Assembly (NCBI RefSeq): GCF_009811555.1
Contig: NZ_BLIN01000003.1
Span: 310,001-374,000, forward strand
Direction of reading: 5' to 3'
Length of the DNA stretch: 64,000 nucleotides
Source of the DNA: Streptomyces caniferus
GTDB lineage: Bacteria > Actinomycetota > Actinomycetes > Streptomycetales > Streptomycetaceae
Shown here piece by piece: positions 27,659 through 36,371 of the stretch. The notes beneath the pieces are model-generated. The model did no database searches. It saw only the letters and a program-made list of their open reading frames with translations, and was not told where the DNA came from. The position numbers and the translations under genes are program-made. The stretch's first letter is position 1. Each line of letters opens with the position of its first letter.

Positions 27659-29331
27659 GCGTCTTCGACGAGCCTGCGGAGGAGCCGGACCAGATCCGTG
27701 ACCAGCTCCGCCAGCTCTTCCGGTATCGCGCCCTGCTCGTGCTCGGGCTGGTGCTGGGTCTGCTCGGCGGTGGCGCCGTCTCCCTGCTCGGTGGCTCGAC
27801 CTATACGGCGACCGGTGAGGTCGTGGTGCATGCGATCAGTACGGCGCCCTTCGAGGCCGGCGGGGTCTCGGCGGACAAGCAGATCAGCATGGGCACCGAA
27901 CGGCAGATCGCGCAGAGCGCCTCGGTCGCGAGCGCCGCGGCGAAGTCCCTGCGGATCGGGACCGACCCGGCCACGCTCCAGCGGGATCTGCGGGTGAGCA
28001 ATCCGCCCGAGACGCAGACCCTGATGTTCGAGTACAGCGCGGACTCGGCGGACCGGGCGTCCTCGCTGGTCAACGCCTTTGTGCATGCCTACCTCGACTA
28101 CCGTCAGGACGCCGCGGCCCAGCGGATCGACAAGACCGTCAGCAAACTCGGCACGGAACTGAAGCCCCTTCAGGAGCAGCGCAAGGTACTGGACCGGCGG
28201 ATCGCGGGCGCGAGCGGCTCGGGGCGGGCCACCGACGAGTCCGAGCGCAGCAACCTGGTGTCCGAGATAGCGGATCTCCAGGGGCGGATCTCCAGCCTCA
28301 AGTCCCTCGACACCACACCCGGCGACATCGTCCGCAAGGGCGATCCCCCGGCCTTCCCGTCCAGTCCCGGGCTCACCCTGCTGCTGCTCGCGGGCGCCGT
28401 GATCGGTCTGGTGCTGGGCATCCTGGCGGCCTGGGTCCGCTCGGTGCTGGAACCGCGGGTCCGGTCGGTGGCGGATGTGCAGGACAACCTGCGGGCGCCG
28501 GTGCTCGGCATCCTGCCGCGCCGTCAGGGCGGTACGGAGCTGCTGGAGGTCGGCCGCGGCGGCCGCGGCAACCGTGCCGAGGCGTACCGCACGATCGCCT
28601 TCCGGCTGGTGCACGACCAGCGGTTCGCCGGACCGGGCAGCCTGCTGATCGTCGCGCCCCGGGAGAACGCGGACGCCGTCTCGGTCGCGGTCAACCTGGC
28701 CGCCGCGTTCGCCGAGATAGGCAACGACATCCTGCTGGTCGAGGCCGATCTGCGCACCCCCCGGCTCGCCCAGCGGCTGCCGGTGCACCCCGGCCACGGC
28801 CGGCCGGTGCCGGGCAGCTGGGCGGACGGCGAGCGGCTCGCCGTGGACGCCGGGGTCGACGGGCGCTTCGATCTGCTGCCCGGCCGGGAGGTGCCCAATC
28901 CGGCGCGCACCCTGTCCTCCCCGCAGTTCGCGCGGCTGCTCAACGCGCCGTCGGGGCCGAACGAGAACGTCGTGGTGATCACGGGTCCGCTGCTGTCGCA
29001 TGCGGACGGGCTGGCCGTCGCCAAGCAGGCGGCGGGCGTCGTGGTGGTCTGTGATCTGAACGAGGTCCGCCGGGACGATCTGGACCGGGTGTGGGAGCTG
29101 ATCACCGGGGCCGGCGGGCACATCCTGGGTGCCGTCCTGGACAAGGGCAGCCGCGGTCCTTCGCTGCGCCGGCTGTCGGACGGCGGGCCCACCCACCGCA
29201 AGCGCGGCCGCCGTGCGCCTGCCGCCGCGGCGGCGCCTCCTCAGCTGCCCGGCCCGCCGTCGCCCCACACCGGTCCCGCACCGGTGGGCAGAGGGCCCCT
29301 CGACGCCGACACCACCTCGCTGCGCAGGTGA
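27655..29331 (+). CDS. Wzz-like chain-length protein fused to a degenerate BY-kinase-like domain
   Basis: A 558-residue polysaccharide co-polymerase. A first helix near residues 25-47 and a second near 238-262 bracket a periplasm-side domain with coiled-coil character (ELKPLQEQRKVLDRRI). The C-terminal part resembles CpsD/BY-kinase ATPases (RNRAEAYRTIAFRL, DILLVEADLRTPRLAQ, NVVVITGPLLSHADGLAVAKQA). However, the Walker A lysine motif is replaced by VAPRENADAVSVA, and the C-terminus has no tyrosine cluster, so kinase activity is unlikely. The domain may act as a scaffold. GTG overlaps the polymerase stop; GGAGGAG lies upstream. Confidence 0.85.
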   Translation: MSVFDEPAEEPDQIRDQLRQLFRYRALLVLGLVLGLLGGGAVSLLGGSTYTATGEVVVHAISTAPFEAGGVSADKQISMGTERQIAQSASVASAAAKSLRIGTDPATLQRDLRVSNPPETQTLMFEYSADSADRASSLVNAFVHAYLDYRQDAAAQRIDKTVSKLGTELKPLQEQRKVLDRRIAGASGSGRATDESERSNLVSEIADLQGRISSLKSLDTTPGDIVRKGDPPAFPSSPGLTLLLLAGAVIGLVLGILAAWVRSVLEPRVRSVADVQDNLRAPVLGILPRRQGGTELLEVGRGGRGNRAEAYRTIAFRLVHDQRFAGPGSLLIVAPRENADAVSVAVNLAAAFAEIGNDILLVEADLRTPRLAQRLPVHPGHGRPVPGSWADGERLAVDAGVDGRFDLLPGREVPNPARTLSSPQFARLLNAPSGPNENVVVITGPLLSHADGLAVAKQAAGVVVVCDLNEVRRDDLDRVWELITGAGGHILGAVLDKGSRGPSLRRLSDGGPTHRKRGRRAPAAAAAPPQLPGPPSPHTGPAPVGRGPLDADTTSLRR

Positions 29332-30896
29332 CGGCCATCCGTCCGGCGGGCTCCGGCCGGCCCGCGCCGACGGCCCCCGGGCCGTCCGCGGGCGGCGGGC
29401 GCGGAGTCGCCACGACCGCCCGCGGCAGTCTCTTCGGCCTGGCGGGCTCGGCGGCGAACGCGCTGTTCGGGTTCGTCCTCGTCGCCGTCGTCACCCACGG
29501 GCTCGGGGCCCGCGGGGCCGGCGCGGTCTTCACCGGGGTCGCGGCCTTCACCATCCTGAGCAATGCGCTGAAGCTGGGGGCCGACACCGCCCTGGTCCGC
29601 TTCGTCTCCCGGGACCTCGAACTCAGCGGCGGGGGCGGGGTACCGGGGCTGCTGCGGATCTCGGTGCTGCCGACCCTGCTGGCGAGCGCGGCGGGGGCGG
29701 CGATGCTGCTGTGCTCCCCCGGGCTCGCCGGGCTGCTGCTGCCCGATCTGGATCCGGGGCAAGCCGTCGCGCTGATGCGGCTGTTCGCGGTGTTCCTGCC
29801 GGTGGCGACGGTGGCGCTGGTGCTGCTCGGGGCCACCCGGGGGTACGGCTCGGTGGTCCCGTTCGTGGGCGTGGAGCAGATCGGCAAACCGGCGCTGCGT
29901 GTCCTCCTCGCGGTGCCGCTGGTCCTCCTCGCGCCGAGTGTGACCGCGCTCTCCGCGGCCTGGCTGGTGCCCGGGGTGCTGGGTGCGGTGGCCGCCTGCG
30001 TGTCGCTGCGCAGGTCCCGCCGTACGCATCCGGGCACCGGCCGACCACCGCCGCAGACACGGGAGTTCTGGGCCTTCGCCGGTCCGCGGGCCATCTCCTC
30101 GGTCTTCGATATCACCGCGGTGTGGACCGGAGTGATCCTGCTGTCGGTGCTGGGCACCGCCGCCGAGGCCGGCGTCTACACCGCGATCGGCCGTCTGGTC
30201 ACCGCGGGGACGCTGCTCCAGCTGGCGATCCGGCTGGCGGTGGCCCCGCAGATCAGCCGGCTGCTCGCGGGCGGCGACACATCCGGCGCGCACCACCTGC
30301 ACCGGCTGTCGACGCGCTGGATCGCGCTCTTCTCGTGGCCCGTGTTCCTGGTCCTCGCCGCCTACCCGCGAACCGTGCTGTCGCTCTTCGGTCCCGGCTT
30401 CTCCGGTGGGGCGGCGGGTCTGGTGACGCTGGCGGCGGCCTGTCTGGTCAACGTCGGTGTGGGCAACGCGCAGACGGTCATCCTCATGGCCGGACGGAGT
30501 GTCTGGAATCTGGCTGTCGCCGGCACCGCGTTCGTGGTCCAACTGGGCAGCGCCGTATGGCTGGTTCCGCGCTACGGGGTGCTGGGTGCGGCGGTCTCCT
30601 GGGCTCTGGCGATCGTGGTGGACAACGGTGCCTCGGCGCTGCTGGCCCGCTACCGGCTGGGCTTTCGCACCGTCGACCGCGGCTATGTCTGCGCCGCGCT
30701 GGTCGGCCTGGTGGCGGTGGCGGTCCCGGTGTTCGCCATGCGGACGCTATTCGGCGACAGCGTTCCTGGTTGCTTCTTGGGAATTGTTTTGTCGATTGGG
30801 GCTTTCGGGGCCGCCGTCTGGCGCTATCGTTTGCCGCTGGGGGTAGGGGAGTTCTTCGGTGCGCTGCGCAAGCGTGGTTCGGAAAACTCGCGGTGA
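29328..30896 (+). CDS. Wzx-like polysaccharide flippase (MATE/MOP superfamily)
   Basis: A 522-residue membrane protein with about 12-14 helices, starting with GSLFGLAGSAANALFGFVLVAVV. It belongs to the flippase families that move lipid-linked repeat units across the membrane. The GTG overlaps the Wzz-like gene stop (GTGA). The 3' end (around 30760-30890) is clearly less GC-rich than the rest, reading CFLGIVLSIGAFGAAVWRYRL. Together with the polymerase and Wzz-like protein it completes a Wzx/Wzy assembly route. Confidence 0.87.
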   Translation: MTAIRPAGSGRPAPTAPGPSAGGGRGVATTARGSLFGLAGSAANALFGFVLVAVVTHGLGARGAGAVFTGVAAFTILSNALKLGADTALVRFVSRDLELSGGGGVPGLLRISVLPTLLASAAGAAMLLCSPGLAGLLLPDLDPGQAVALMRLFAVFLPVATVALVLLGATRGYGSVVPFVGVEQIGKPALRVLLAVPLVLLAPSVTALSAAWLVPGVLGAVAACVSLRRSRRTHPGTGRPPPQTREFWAFAGPRAISSVFDITAVWTGVILLSVLGTAAEAGVYTAIGRLVTAGTLLQLAIRLAVAPQISRLLAGGDTSGAHHLHRLSTRWIALFSWPVFLVLAAYPRTVLSLFGPGFSGGAAGLVTLAAACLVNVGVGNAQTVILMAGRSVWNLAVAGTAFVVQLGSAVWLVPRYGVLGAAVSWALAIVVDNGASALLARYRLGFRTVDRGYVCAALVGLVAVAVPVFAMRTLFGDSVPGCFLGIVLSIGAFGAAVWRYRLPLGVGEFFGALRKRGSENSR

Positions 30897-30984
30897 ACAC
30901 TGGACTCATTTCCGCACAGAAATCGTCTCGTTCCCGCTTCCTATCCTGACAATTCCCATCGCGCCATGCTTCCAGGGGGGACCT

Positions 30985-32523
30985 GTGCGCCAAAGAAGCC
31001 GACCCATCCATCTCTTGCTCGCGGCCGCGGTACTGGGTACCGCGTCGACGGCGCTCTCCGCCGGTCCCGCTCAGGCCGCCGGCGAAACCACACTGACCGC
31101 CGATCCGCTGAGCACCTGGCAGACCGACGGCATCGTGTGGGCCATGGCCTACGCCAAGGGCATCGTGTACGTAGGAGGCACATTCAGCCACATCCGGCCG
31201 CCGGGCGCGGCCCCGGGCACCGGTGAGGTCGCCCGCACGAACTTCGCGGCCTTCGACGCCAAGACCGGTGAGCCGCTGCCGTGTGCCCCGGCGTTCACCG
31301 GCGGCACGGGCACGATCCGGGCCATGAAGGCGTCGCCCGACGGCTCGATGATCTACATCGGGGGCTCGTTCGGGAAGGCCGGGCCCGTGGGACGGTCCAA
31401 CACGGCCGCCCTCAACACCGACGACTGCACGATCGGTGCGGACTGGAAGCCGACGGTCAGCTCGACCGTACGGGCCATCGACGTCACCCCGGACGCCGTC
31501 TACCTCGGTGGTGGCTTCGGCACCGTCCAGGGGCAGACCCGCGAGCGGGTCGCCGCCCTGCGGCCCGACAGCACCCTGCTGCCGTTCAAGGCGACGATCC
31601 GGGGCTCCTCGGTCGGCAACGACCCGACCCCGGCGGTCAACGCCCTCACCGTGGCCCCCAAGCTGAACAAGGTCATCATCGGCGGCCGGTTCACCTCGGT
31701 GAACGGAAGCCTCTTCGGGGTGCACGCACTCGCCGGACTCGATGCGACCACCGGCAGGGTCGTCAACTCCTTCACCGGCTGGATCCCCAACCGCTCGGCG
31801 GTCAAGGCGCTGGTCAACGACGGGACGAACTTCTATCTGGGCGCCGAGGGCACCGGCGGCGGGGTCTTCGACGGCCGGGCGGCCGGCCGGCTCTTGGACG
31901 GCGCCCAGCTCTGGAAGGACACCTGCCTGGGCGCCACCCAGACGGTGCTGCCGTACAAGGGCGTGCTCTACAGCGGTTCGCATGCGCACGACTGCTCCGA
32001 CACCCCGGGCGGATTCACGGACATCAACAACCGCCAGCACTTCCTGGCGCAGTCGATCTCCGACAAGACGATCCTGCCGTGGTTCCCGGACACCAACGAC
32101 GGGATCGGCGAGCAGATCGGCCCGCGGGCGCTGACCATGGCGGACGGCGTCCTGTGGGCGGGCGGCGAGTTCACCACCGTCAACGACGCGCCGCAGCAGA
32201 GCCTGACCCGGTTCACGGCGGCGCCGGACACCGGGGCGCCGCAGGTGCCGCTGCTCAGCGGTTCGAGCGGCTCCCGTGGCCGGATCACGCTGAACTGGAA
32301 GGCTTCGTGGGACCGGGACAACGGCGTTCTGACCTACAAGATCTACCGTGACGGCGAGTACCTGACCTCGCTCAACCAGGACTCGCGCTACTGGAACCGG
32401 CCCAACATGAGCTTCACGGACACCGTGGAGCCCGGGTCCCAGCACCGTTACTCGATCGAGGTCACCGACGGCACCAATGTCTCGGGACGCAACGGACCGG
32501 TCTATGTGACCGCCAGGAACTGA
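30985..32523 (+). CDS. Secreted beta-propeller protein with fibronectin type III domain
   Basis: A 512-residue exported protein. The signal peptide is LLLAAAVLGTASTALSAGPAQAA. The mature part has at least five repeats around a GG-x-F core (VYVGGTFSHI, IYIGGSFGKAG, VYLGGGFGTVQG, VIIGGRFTSVNG, LWAGGEFTTVND), as in delta-60/WD-like propellers. The last 90 residues are a fibronectin type III domain (RITLNWKASWDRDNGVLTYKIYRDG). Four cysteines may form disulfides. The GTG start follows CAGGGGGG. Placed in the export operon, it may bind or organise the extracellular polysaccharide; no catalytic site was recognised. Confidence 0.83.
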   Translation: MRQRSRPIHLLLAAAVLGTASTALSAGPAQAAGETTLTADPLSTWQTDGIVWAMAYAKGIVYVGGTFSHIRPPGAAPGTGEVARTNFAAFDAKTGEPLPCAPAFTGGTGTIRAMKASPDGSMIYIGGSFGKAGPVGRSNTAALNTDDCTIGADWKPTVSSTVRAIDVTPDAVYLGGGFGTVQGQTRERVAALRPDSTLLPFKATIRGSSVGNDPTPAVNALTVAPKLNKVIIGGRFTSVNGSLFGVHALAGLDATTGRVVNSFTGWIPNRSAVKALVNDGTNFYLGAEGTGGGVFDGRAAGRLLDGAQLWKDTCLGATQTVLPYKGVLYSGSHAHDCSDTPGGFTDINNRQHFLAQSISDKTILPWFPDTNDGIGEQIGPRALTMADGVLWAGGEFTTVNDAPQQSLTRFTAAPDTGAPQVPLLSGSSGSRGRITLNWKASWDRDNGVLTYKIYRDGEYLTSLNQDSRYWNRPNMSFTDTVEPGSQHRYSIEVTDGTNVSGRNGPVYVTARN

Positions 32524-32545
32524 CCGCAGGGCAAGTGGGGGGTAA

Positions 32546-32974
32546 ATGACACACCGAGTAGGTTACGCACCCGGGGTCTACGACCTTTTCCACGTCGGAC
32601 ACCTCAACATTCTCCGGCACGCCAAAAGCCAGTGCGACTATCTGGTGGCCGGTGTGGTGTCGGACGAAATGGCGACCCAGGCCAAGGGGAAGGCACCCGT
32701 TATTCCGCTCACCGAGCGGCTGGAGATCGTACGCAGTGTCCGGTTCGTGGACGCGGCGTTCGTCGAGACGGTGCCCGACAAACTGGAAACCTGGCAGCAG
32801 GTGCGTTTCGACGTCATCTTCAAGGGCGACGACTGGCGGGGAACGAGCAAGGGCGACAAGCTCGAACGGGATTTCGCGACGGTCGGGGTCGATGTGATCT
32901 ATTTCCCCTACACCGTGCACACCTCGAGCTCCTTGTTGCGCAAGGTGCTCGACGGGCTCGCGAATTCGGCGTGA
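32546..32974 (+). CDS. TagD-like cytidylyltransferase
   Basis: A 142-residue nucleotidyltransferase. The signature HxGH is in GVYDLFHVGHLNILRHAK at residues 9-26; the C-terminal RTxGISTT-like element is altered to VHTSSSLLRK. Relatives such as glycerol-3-phosphate cytidylyltransferase make CDP-activated alcohols. The gene lies 23 bases after the propeller gene and faces a CDP-alcohol transferase gene, so the two probably act in sequence: one activates a phosphoalcohol with CTP, the other transfers it. The exact alcohol (glycerol, ribitol or other) is not evident. Confidence 0.9.
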   Translation: MTHRVGYAPGVYDLFHVGHLNILRHAKSQCDYLVAGVVSDEMATQAKGKAPVIPLTERLEIVRSVRFVDAAFVETVPDKLETWQQVRFDVIFKGDDWRGTSKGDKLERDFATVGVDVIYFPYTVHTSSSLLRKVLDGLANSA

Positions 32975-32993
32975 ATCCGCCGAAGTGACCCCG

Positions 32994-33026
32994 CGAGGTA
33001 CCCGGGCAGCGCGCCCGGGTACCTCG
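32994..33026. terminator. Bidirectional hairpin terminator
   Basis: A perfect 14-base stem, CGAGGTACCCGGGC with GCCCGGGTACCTCG, five-base loop, between the convergent cytidylyltransferase and CDP-alcohol transferase genes. Confidence 0.78.
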
Positions 33027-33040
33027 TCCGTCCTCTGCCC

Positions 33041-33772
33041 TCAGCAGCCGGGGGCGGAGAGTTCGCGGTACCACTTGACCAGGAACGCCACCATGAAGAG
33101 CACATGGGCGACGAGCAGGCAGCAGTACAGCGCCAGGAACAGGTCCCGGCTGCCGAACAGCAGGAATATCGCGCAGAACACCCCGTAGTCGACCGGGAGC
33201 AGGGCGACGGAGCGCAGTGTGGAGACCGGGGCCGCGGGCGCCGTTCCGCCCGCTCCGCTCTTCTGCCGTTCGCCACGCTTGAGTTGTTCGGTGAGAATGC
33301 CGCCGAAGAAAACCATCACCGCGGCGAACTGGAACACGACCGGAACGAGGAGCCAGCGGGGATCGGAGAATCCGAAGTAGCGGTAGAACGAGAGCAGCAC
33401 GGCCATATGAAGGGCCAGCATCTTCGCGCAGTCGACCACATGGTCCAGCCACTCCCCCGCGGCGCTGCCGGCCCGGGTCAGCCGGGCGAGCTGCCCGTCG
33501 GCGGAGTCGAGGGCGAAACCGACCACCAGGGCCGCGAAGACACCGACCGCCACAGCGGGAGAGGGCCGCAGCGTCGCAATCATGACCACACCGGTAAAAG
33601 TGAACACCGCGCTGATCATGGTGATGTGATTGGGCGTCAATTTGAGGCAGTAGCCCGCGGCGGCCAACACCCGCCCGGCCGGCCGGTTCACATGACGCGA
33701 GTACAGGGACACCCCCTTCGCGGATTTCTGGGCCGCTGACAGCTGTCTGATCGCATATCCGAACTGGCTCAT
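33041..33772 (-). CDS. CDP-alcohol phosphatidyltransferase
   Basis: A 243-residue membrane enzyme that moves a phosphoalcohol from CDP to an acceptor. The full signature is present: D-S-A-D-G-x2-A-R followed by G-x3-D-x3-D (GEWLDHVVD), around residues 91-115, and four to six hydrophobic helices follow. The ATG follows GGGGGAC. Beside a TagD-like cytidylyltransferase in a polysaccharide island, a likely role is to make a phosphoalcohol-decorated polymer or lipid anchor instead of a housekeeping phospholipid. It is divergent from the Tat lipoprotein gene 40 bases away. Confidence 0.88.
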   Translation of the reverse strand: MSQFGYAIRQLSAAQKSAKGVSLYSRHVNRPAGRVLAAAGYCLKLTPNHITMISAVFTFTGVVMIATLRPSPAVAVGVFAALVVGFALDSADGQLARLTRAGSAAGEWLDHVVDCAKMLALHMAVLLSFYRYFGFSDPRWLLVPVVFQFAAVMVFFGGILTEQLKRGERQKSGAGGTAPAAPVSTLRSVALLPVDYGVFCAIFLLFGSRDLFLALYCCLLVAHVLFMVAFLVKWYRELSAPGC

Positions 33773-33812
33773 GTCCCCCACCTGATGAATGGACCCCCGA
33801 AGGAGCAACATC

Positions 33813-35114
33813 ATGGCAGGCAGCACCTCCCCGTCAACCGGTGGCGCCAGTCGCCGGTCCGTTCTGGCGGGCACGGCCGCCGCGCTGGCAGCCGCCCTCA
33901 CCGGATGCGACTCCCAGACGCCCCCTGCCACCCGGCAGACATCCGACGACGCGAAGGCGCCCGTGGTCACCGGTCACAAGCCCAAGGGCAAGGACGTCAT
34001 CGACGTGGTGGCGGACTTCGGGGCCAAGGGCGACGGGCGCACCGACGACAGCCGGGCGTTCGCCCGCGCGTATGCGTACGCGGCGGGCCGGGTGTGGGAC
34101 CACGTGGGCCGGACCGTGATCGATGTGCCGGCCGGTACCTACCTGATCCGGTCCCCCAACGCCCTGCTCGACGCGCAGGGGGGAAAGCTCAAGGCCAACG
34201 GCTTACGGTTCCGCGGGGCCGGCAAGCGCATGACCCAGCTGCTCTTCGCGCCGCACCGGGCCGAGAACGCCTATCTGTGCCGCAACGAGGACAGCTGGGC
34301 GAACGTGATGTTCGAGCAGATCGGCTTCGCCGCCGCCACCCCCGGCGCCTCGTTCTTCTACTCGTACTCGACCGGCCAGGCGCAGGACTACCGCTTCACC
34401 GAATGCGAGTGGACCGGCGAGTGGACCTACGGGGTCGCCCTCGACGGCAGCAACACCAACTCGGAGATGCGCTGGGACGCCTGCCGGGTGGGCGGCGCCT
34501 ACCGCAAGGCGTTCCTGTACTCCGGGCTGTCCCAGAAGTCGCTGAGCCGCCCGCAGCAGGACCAGTTCCTCAACTACTGGTTCAACGACATGAAGGTCGA
34601 GTACGCCTGGGGCAACTTCCTGGAGTTCCCCTACGGCGGTTCCATCACCTGCCGCGGCGGCTCCTACATCGTCACCGGCCGCCGCCCCGACGACTCCGGC
34701 GACTACGGGCGCACCAGCACCTTCTTCCGCTTCCCGCGCGGTCCGCACCACGACTCCGTCCAGCGCTTCCACGCCGAGGACATCCGCTTCGAGGTGCGCG
34801 ACCCGGACACCGTCGTGATCGACTGCGCCTGGGACAGCGGGACGGTGCACTTCAACGACTGCGACGACACCGCCCAGGCGTTCAAGTCCTTCGCGGAGGA
34901 GAGCAGCCCCCACCGCTACCGCATCGGCTCCCAGGGCCCGCTGGTGCGCTACGACTCGTGCCAGCTGTCGGGGCAGCACGCCTACGAGGCGGAGAGCGGC
35001 GGGTCCGGCCCCCGGGCCCGCTACGACATGTGCCGCTTCCGCAACCACGCCCAGCAGGACTTCATCAAGGGCTCGGGGGACCGGGTGTCGTTCGTCGACT
35101 GCCTGGGGGCCTGA
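33813..35114 (+). CDS. Tat-exported lipoprotein with pectate-lyase-like beta helix
   Basis: A 433-residue protein. The start has a twin-arginine signal with lipobox: SRRSVLAGTAAALAAALTGC, so it is exported folded and lipid-anchored at Cys about residue 33. DFGAKGDGRTDDSRAFARA marks the pectate-lyase superfamily beta-helix fold used by polysaccharide lyases, hydrolases and phage depolymerases. Catalytic residues could not be fixed. The ATG at 33813 has GAAGGAG seven bases upstream, better than ATG 33789. Codon 131 (34203-34205) is TTA, as in two other genes of this island. It may trim the exopolysaccharide. Confidence 0.83.
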   Translation: MAGSTSPSTGGASRRSVLAGTAAALAAALTGCDSQTPPATRQTSDDAKAPVVTGHKPKGKDVIDVVADFGAKGDGRTDDSRAFARAYAYAAGRVWDHVGRTVIDVPAGTYLIRSPNALLDAQGGKLKANGLRFRGAGKRMTQLLFAPHRAENAYLCRNEDSWANVMFEQIGFAAATPGASFFYSYSTGQAQDYRFTECEWTGEWTYGVALDGSNTNSEMRWDACRVGGAYRKAFLYSGLSQKSLSRPQQDQFLNYWFNDMKVEYAWGNFLEFPYGGSITCRGGSYIVTGRRPDDSGDYGRTSTFFRFPRGPHHDSVQRFHAEDIRFEVRDPDTVVIDCAWDSGTVHFNDCDDTAQAFKSFAEESSPHRYRIGSQGPLVRYDSCQLSGQHAYEAESGGSGPRARYDMCRFRNHAQQDFIKGSGDRVSFVDCLGA

Positions 35115-35304
35115 GCGGGCCGGCGGCGAGGGCGGCCGGGGAGCGCGGCCGCCGGGACCCGGTGCGGCGGCTCGCTGCCGACGGTGATCAACGGCACACG
35201 TACTGGCCAGTAGCGTTCTCGCCGTGCGGGCCTAGAGTGAGGGCCGAATGGCGCCGCCGGGCACCCGGCGGCGGACCGCCCTCCGAGCCGACCAGGGAGA
35301 ATGC

Positions 35305-36366
35305 ATGCGCTCTCCGAAGGACTTCTTCCGCCCGCTGGCCGTCGGGGCGCCGACCCCGGTACGCGAGGTACCGTTCCGGCCGTCCCGGATGATCCACTTC
35401 TTCGACCCGGGCAACGAGAAGATGGCCGCGAAGGTGCCGTCCATCGCTCCCACCGTGGACGTCCTGCTCGGCAACCTGGAGGACGCGGTCGCCGCCGACC
35501 GCAAGGAAGCGGCCAGGTCGGGTCTGGTGAAGATCGCCAAGGCCACGGACTTCGGCGACACCCAGCTGTGGACCCGCATCAACAGCCTCGATTCGCCCTG
35601 GGCGTTGGACGACCTGCTGACGCTGGTCACCGAGATCGGCGACAAGCTGGACGTGATCATGGTGCCGAAGGTGGAGGGCGCCGAGGACATCCACTACGTC
35701 GACCGGCTGCTGGCCCAGCTGGAGGCGAAGGCGCAGGTCCGGAAGCCGATCCTGGTGCACGCCATCCTGGAGACCGCCACCGGCGTCGCCAACGTCGAGG
35801 AGATCGCCGGGGCCAGCCCCCGGATGCAGGGCATCTCGCTCGGCCCGGCCGACCTGGCCGCCAGCCGCCGGATGAAGACGACCCGGGTGGGCGGCGGCCA
35901 CCCCGGATACCTGGTCCGGGAGGACCCGCACGGCGAGGACGGCGCAGCCCCGCGGGCCACCTTCCAGCAGGACCTGTGGCACTACACCCTCGCGCGGATG
36001 GTCGATGCCTGTGCGGCGCACGGCATCCTGCCGTTCTACGGCCCGTTCGGCGACATCAAGGACACCACCGCCTGCGAGGACCAGTTCCGCAACGCCTTCC
36101 TGCTCGGCTGCGTCGGCGCGTGGAGCCTGCACCCGGTGCAGATCGGCATCGCCAAGAAGGTCTTCTCGCCCGCTCCCGCCGATGTCGCCTGGGCCCGTCG
36201 GGTCATCGAGGCGATGGGGGACGGCACCGGCGCGGTGATGATCGACGGCAAGATGCAGGACGACGCCACCTACAAGCAGTGCCAGGTGGTCGCCGAACTC
36301 GCCGACGCACTCGCCGCCCGCGACCCCGAGCTGCGCGACGCCTACGCCGCGGCCGAGAAGGAGTAA
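35305..36366 (+). CDS. HpcH/HpaI-type CoA lyase (malyl-CoA lyase-like)
   Basis: A 353-residue citrate-lyase-beta-like TIM-barrel enzyme that splits or forms C-C bonds of acyl-CoAs. Characteristic segments are [36 protein letters not shown] with the Mg-binding acidic pair, [34 protein letters not shown] and [17 protein letters not shown]. The closest known role is L-malyl-CoA/beta-methylmalyl-CoA lyase of the ethylmalonyl-CoA pathway. The ATG at 35305 follows AGGGAGA. The partner genes ccr, mcm and mcd, usual for that pathway, are not here. The next gene is a second member of the same superfamily. Confidence 0.85.
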   Translation: MRSPKDFFRPLAVGAPTPVREVPFRPSRMIHFFDPGNEKMAAKVPSIAPTVDVLLGNLEDAVAADRKEAARSGLVKIAKATDFGDTQLWTRINSLDSPWALDDLLTLVTEIGDKLDVIMVPKVEGAEDIHYVDRLLAQLEAKAQVRKPILVHAILETATGVANVEEIAGASPRMQGISLGPADLAASRRMKTTRVGGGHPGYLVREDPHGEDGAAPRATFQQDLWHYTLARMVDACAAHGILPFYGPFGDIKDTTACEDQFRNAFLLGCVGAWSLHPVQIGIAKKVFSPAPADVAWARRVIEAMGDGTGAVMIDGKMQDDATYKQCQVVAELADALAARDPELRDAYAAAEKE

Positions 36367-36371
36367 GTCCC

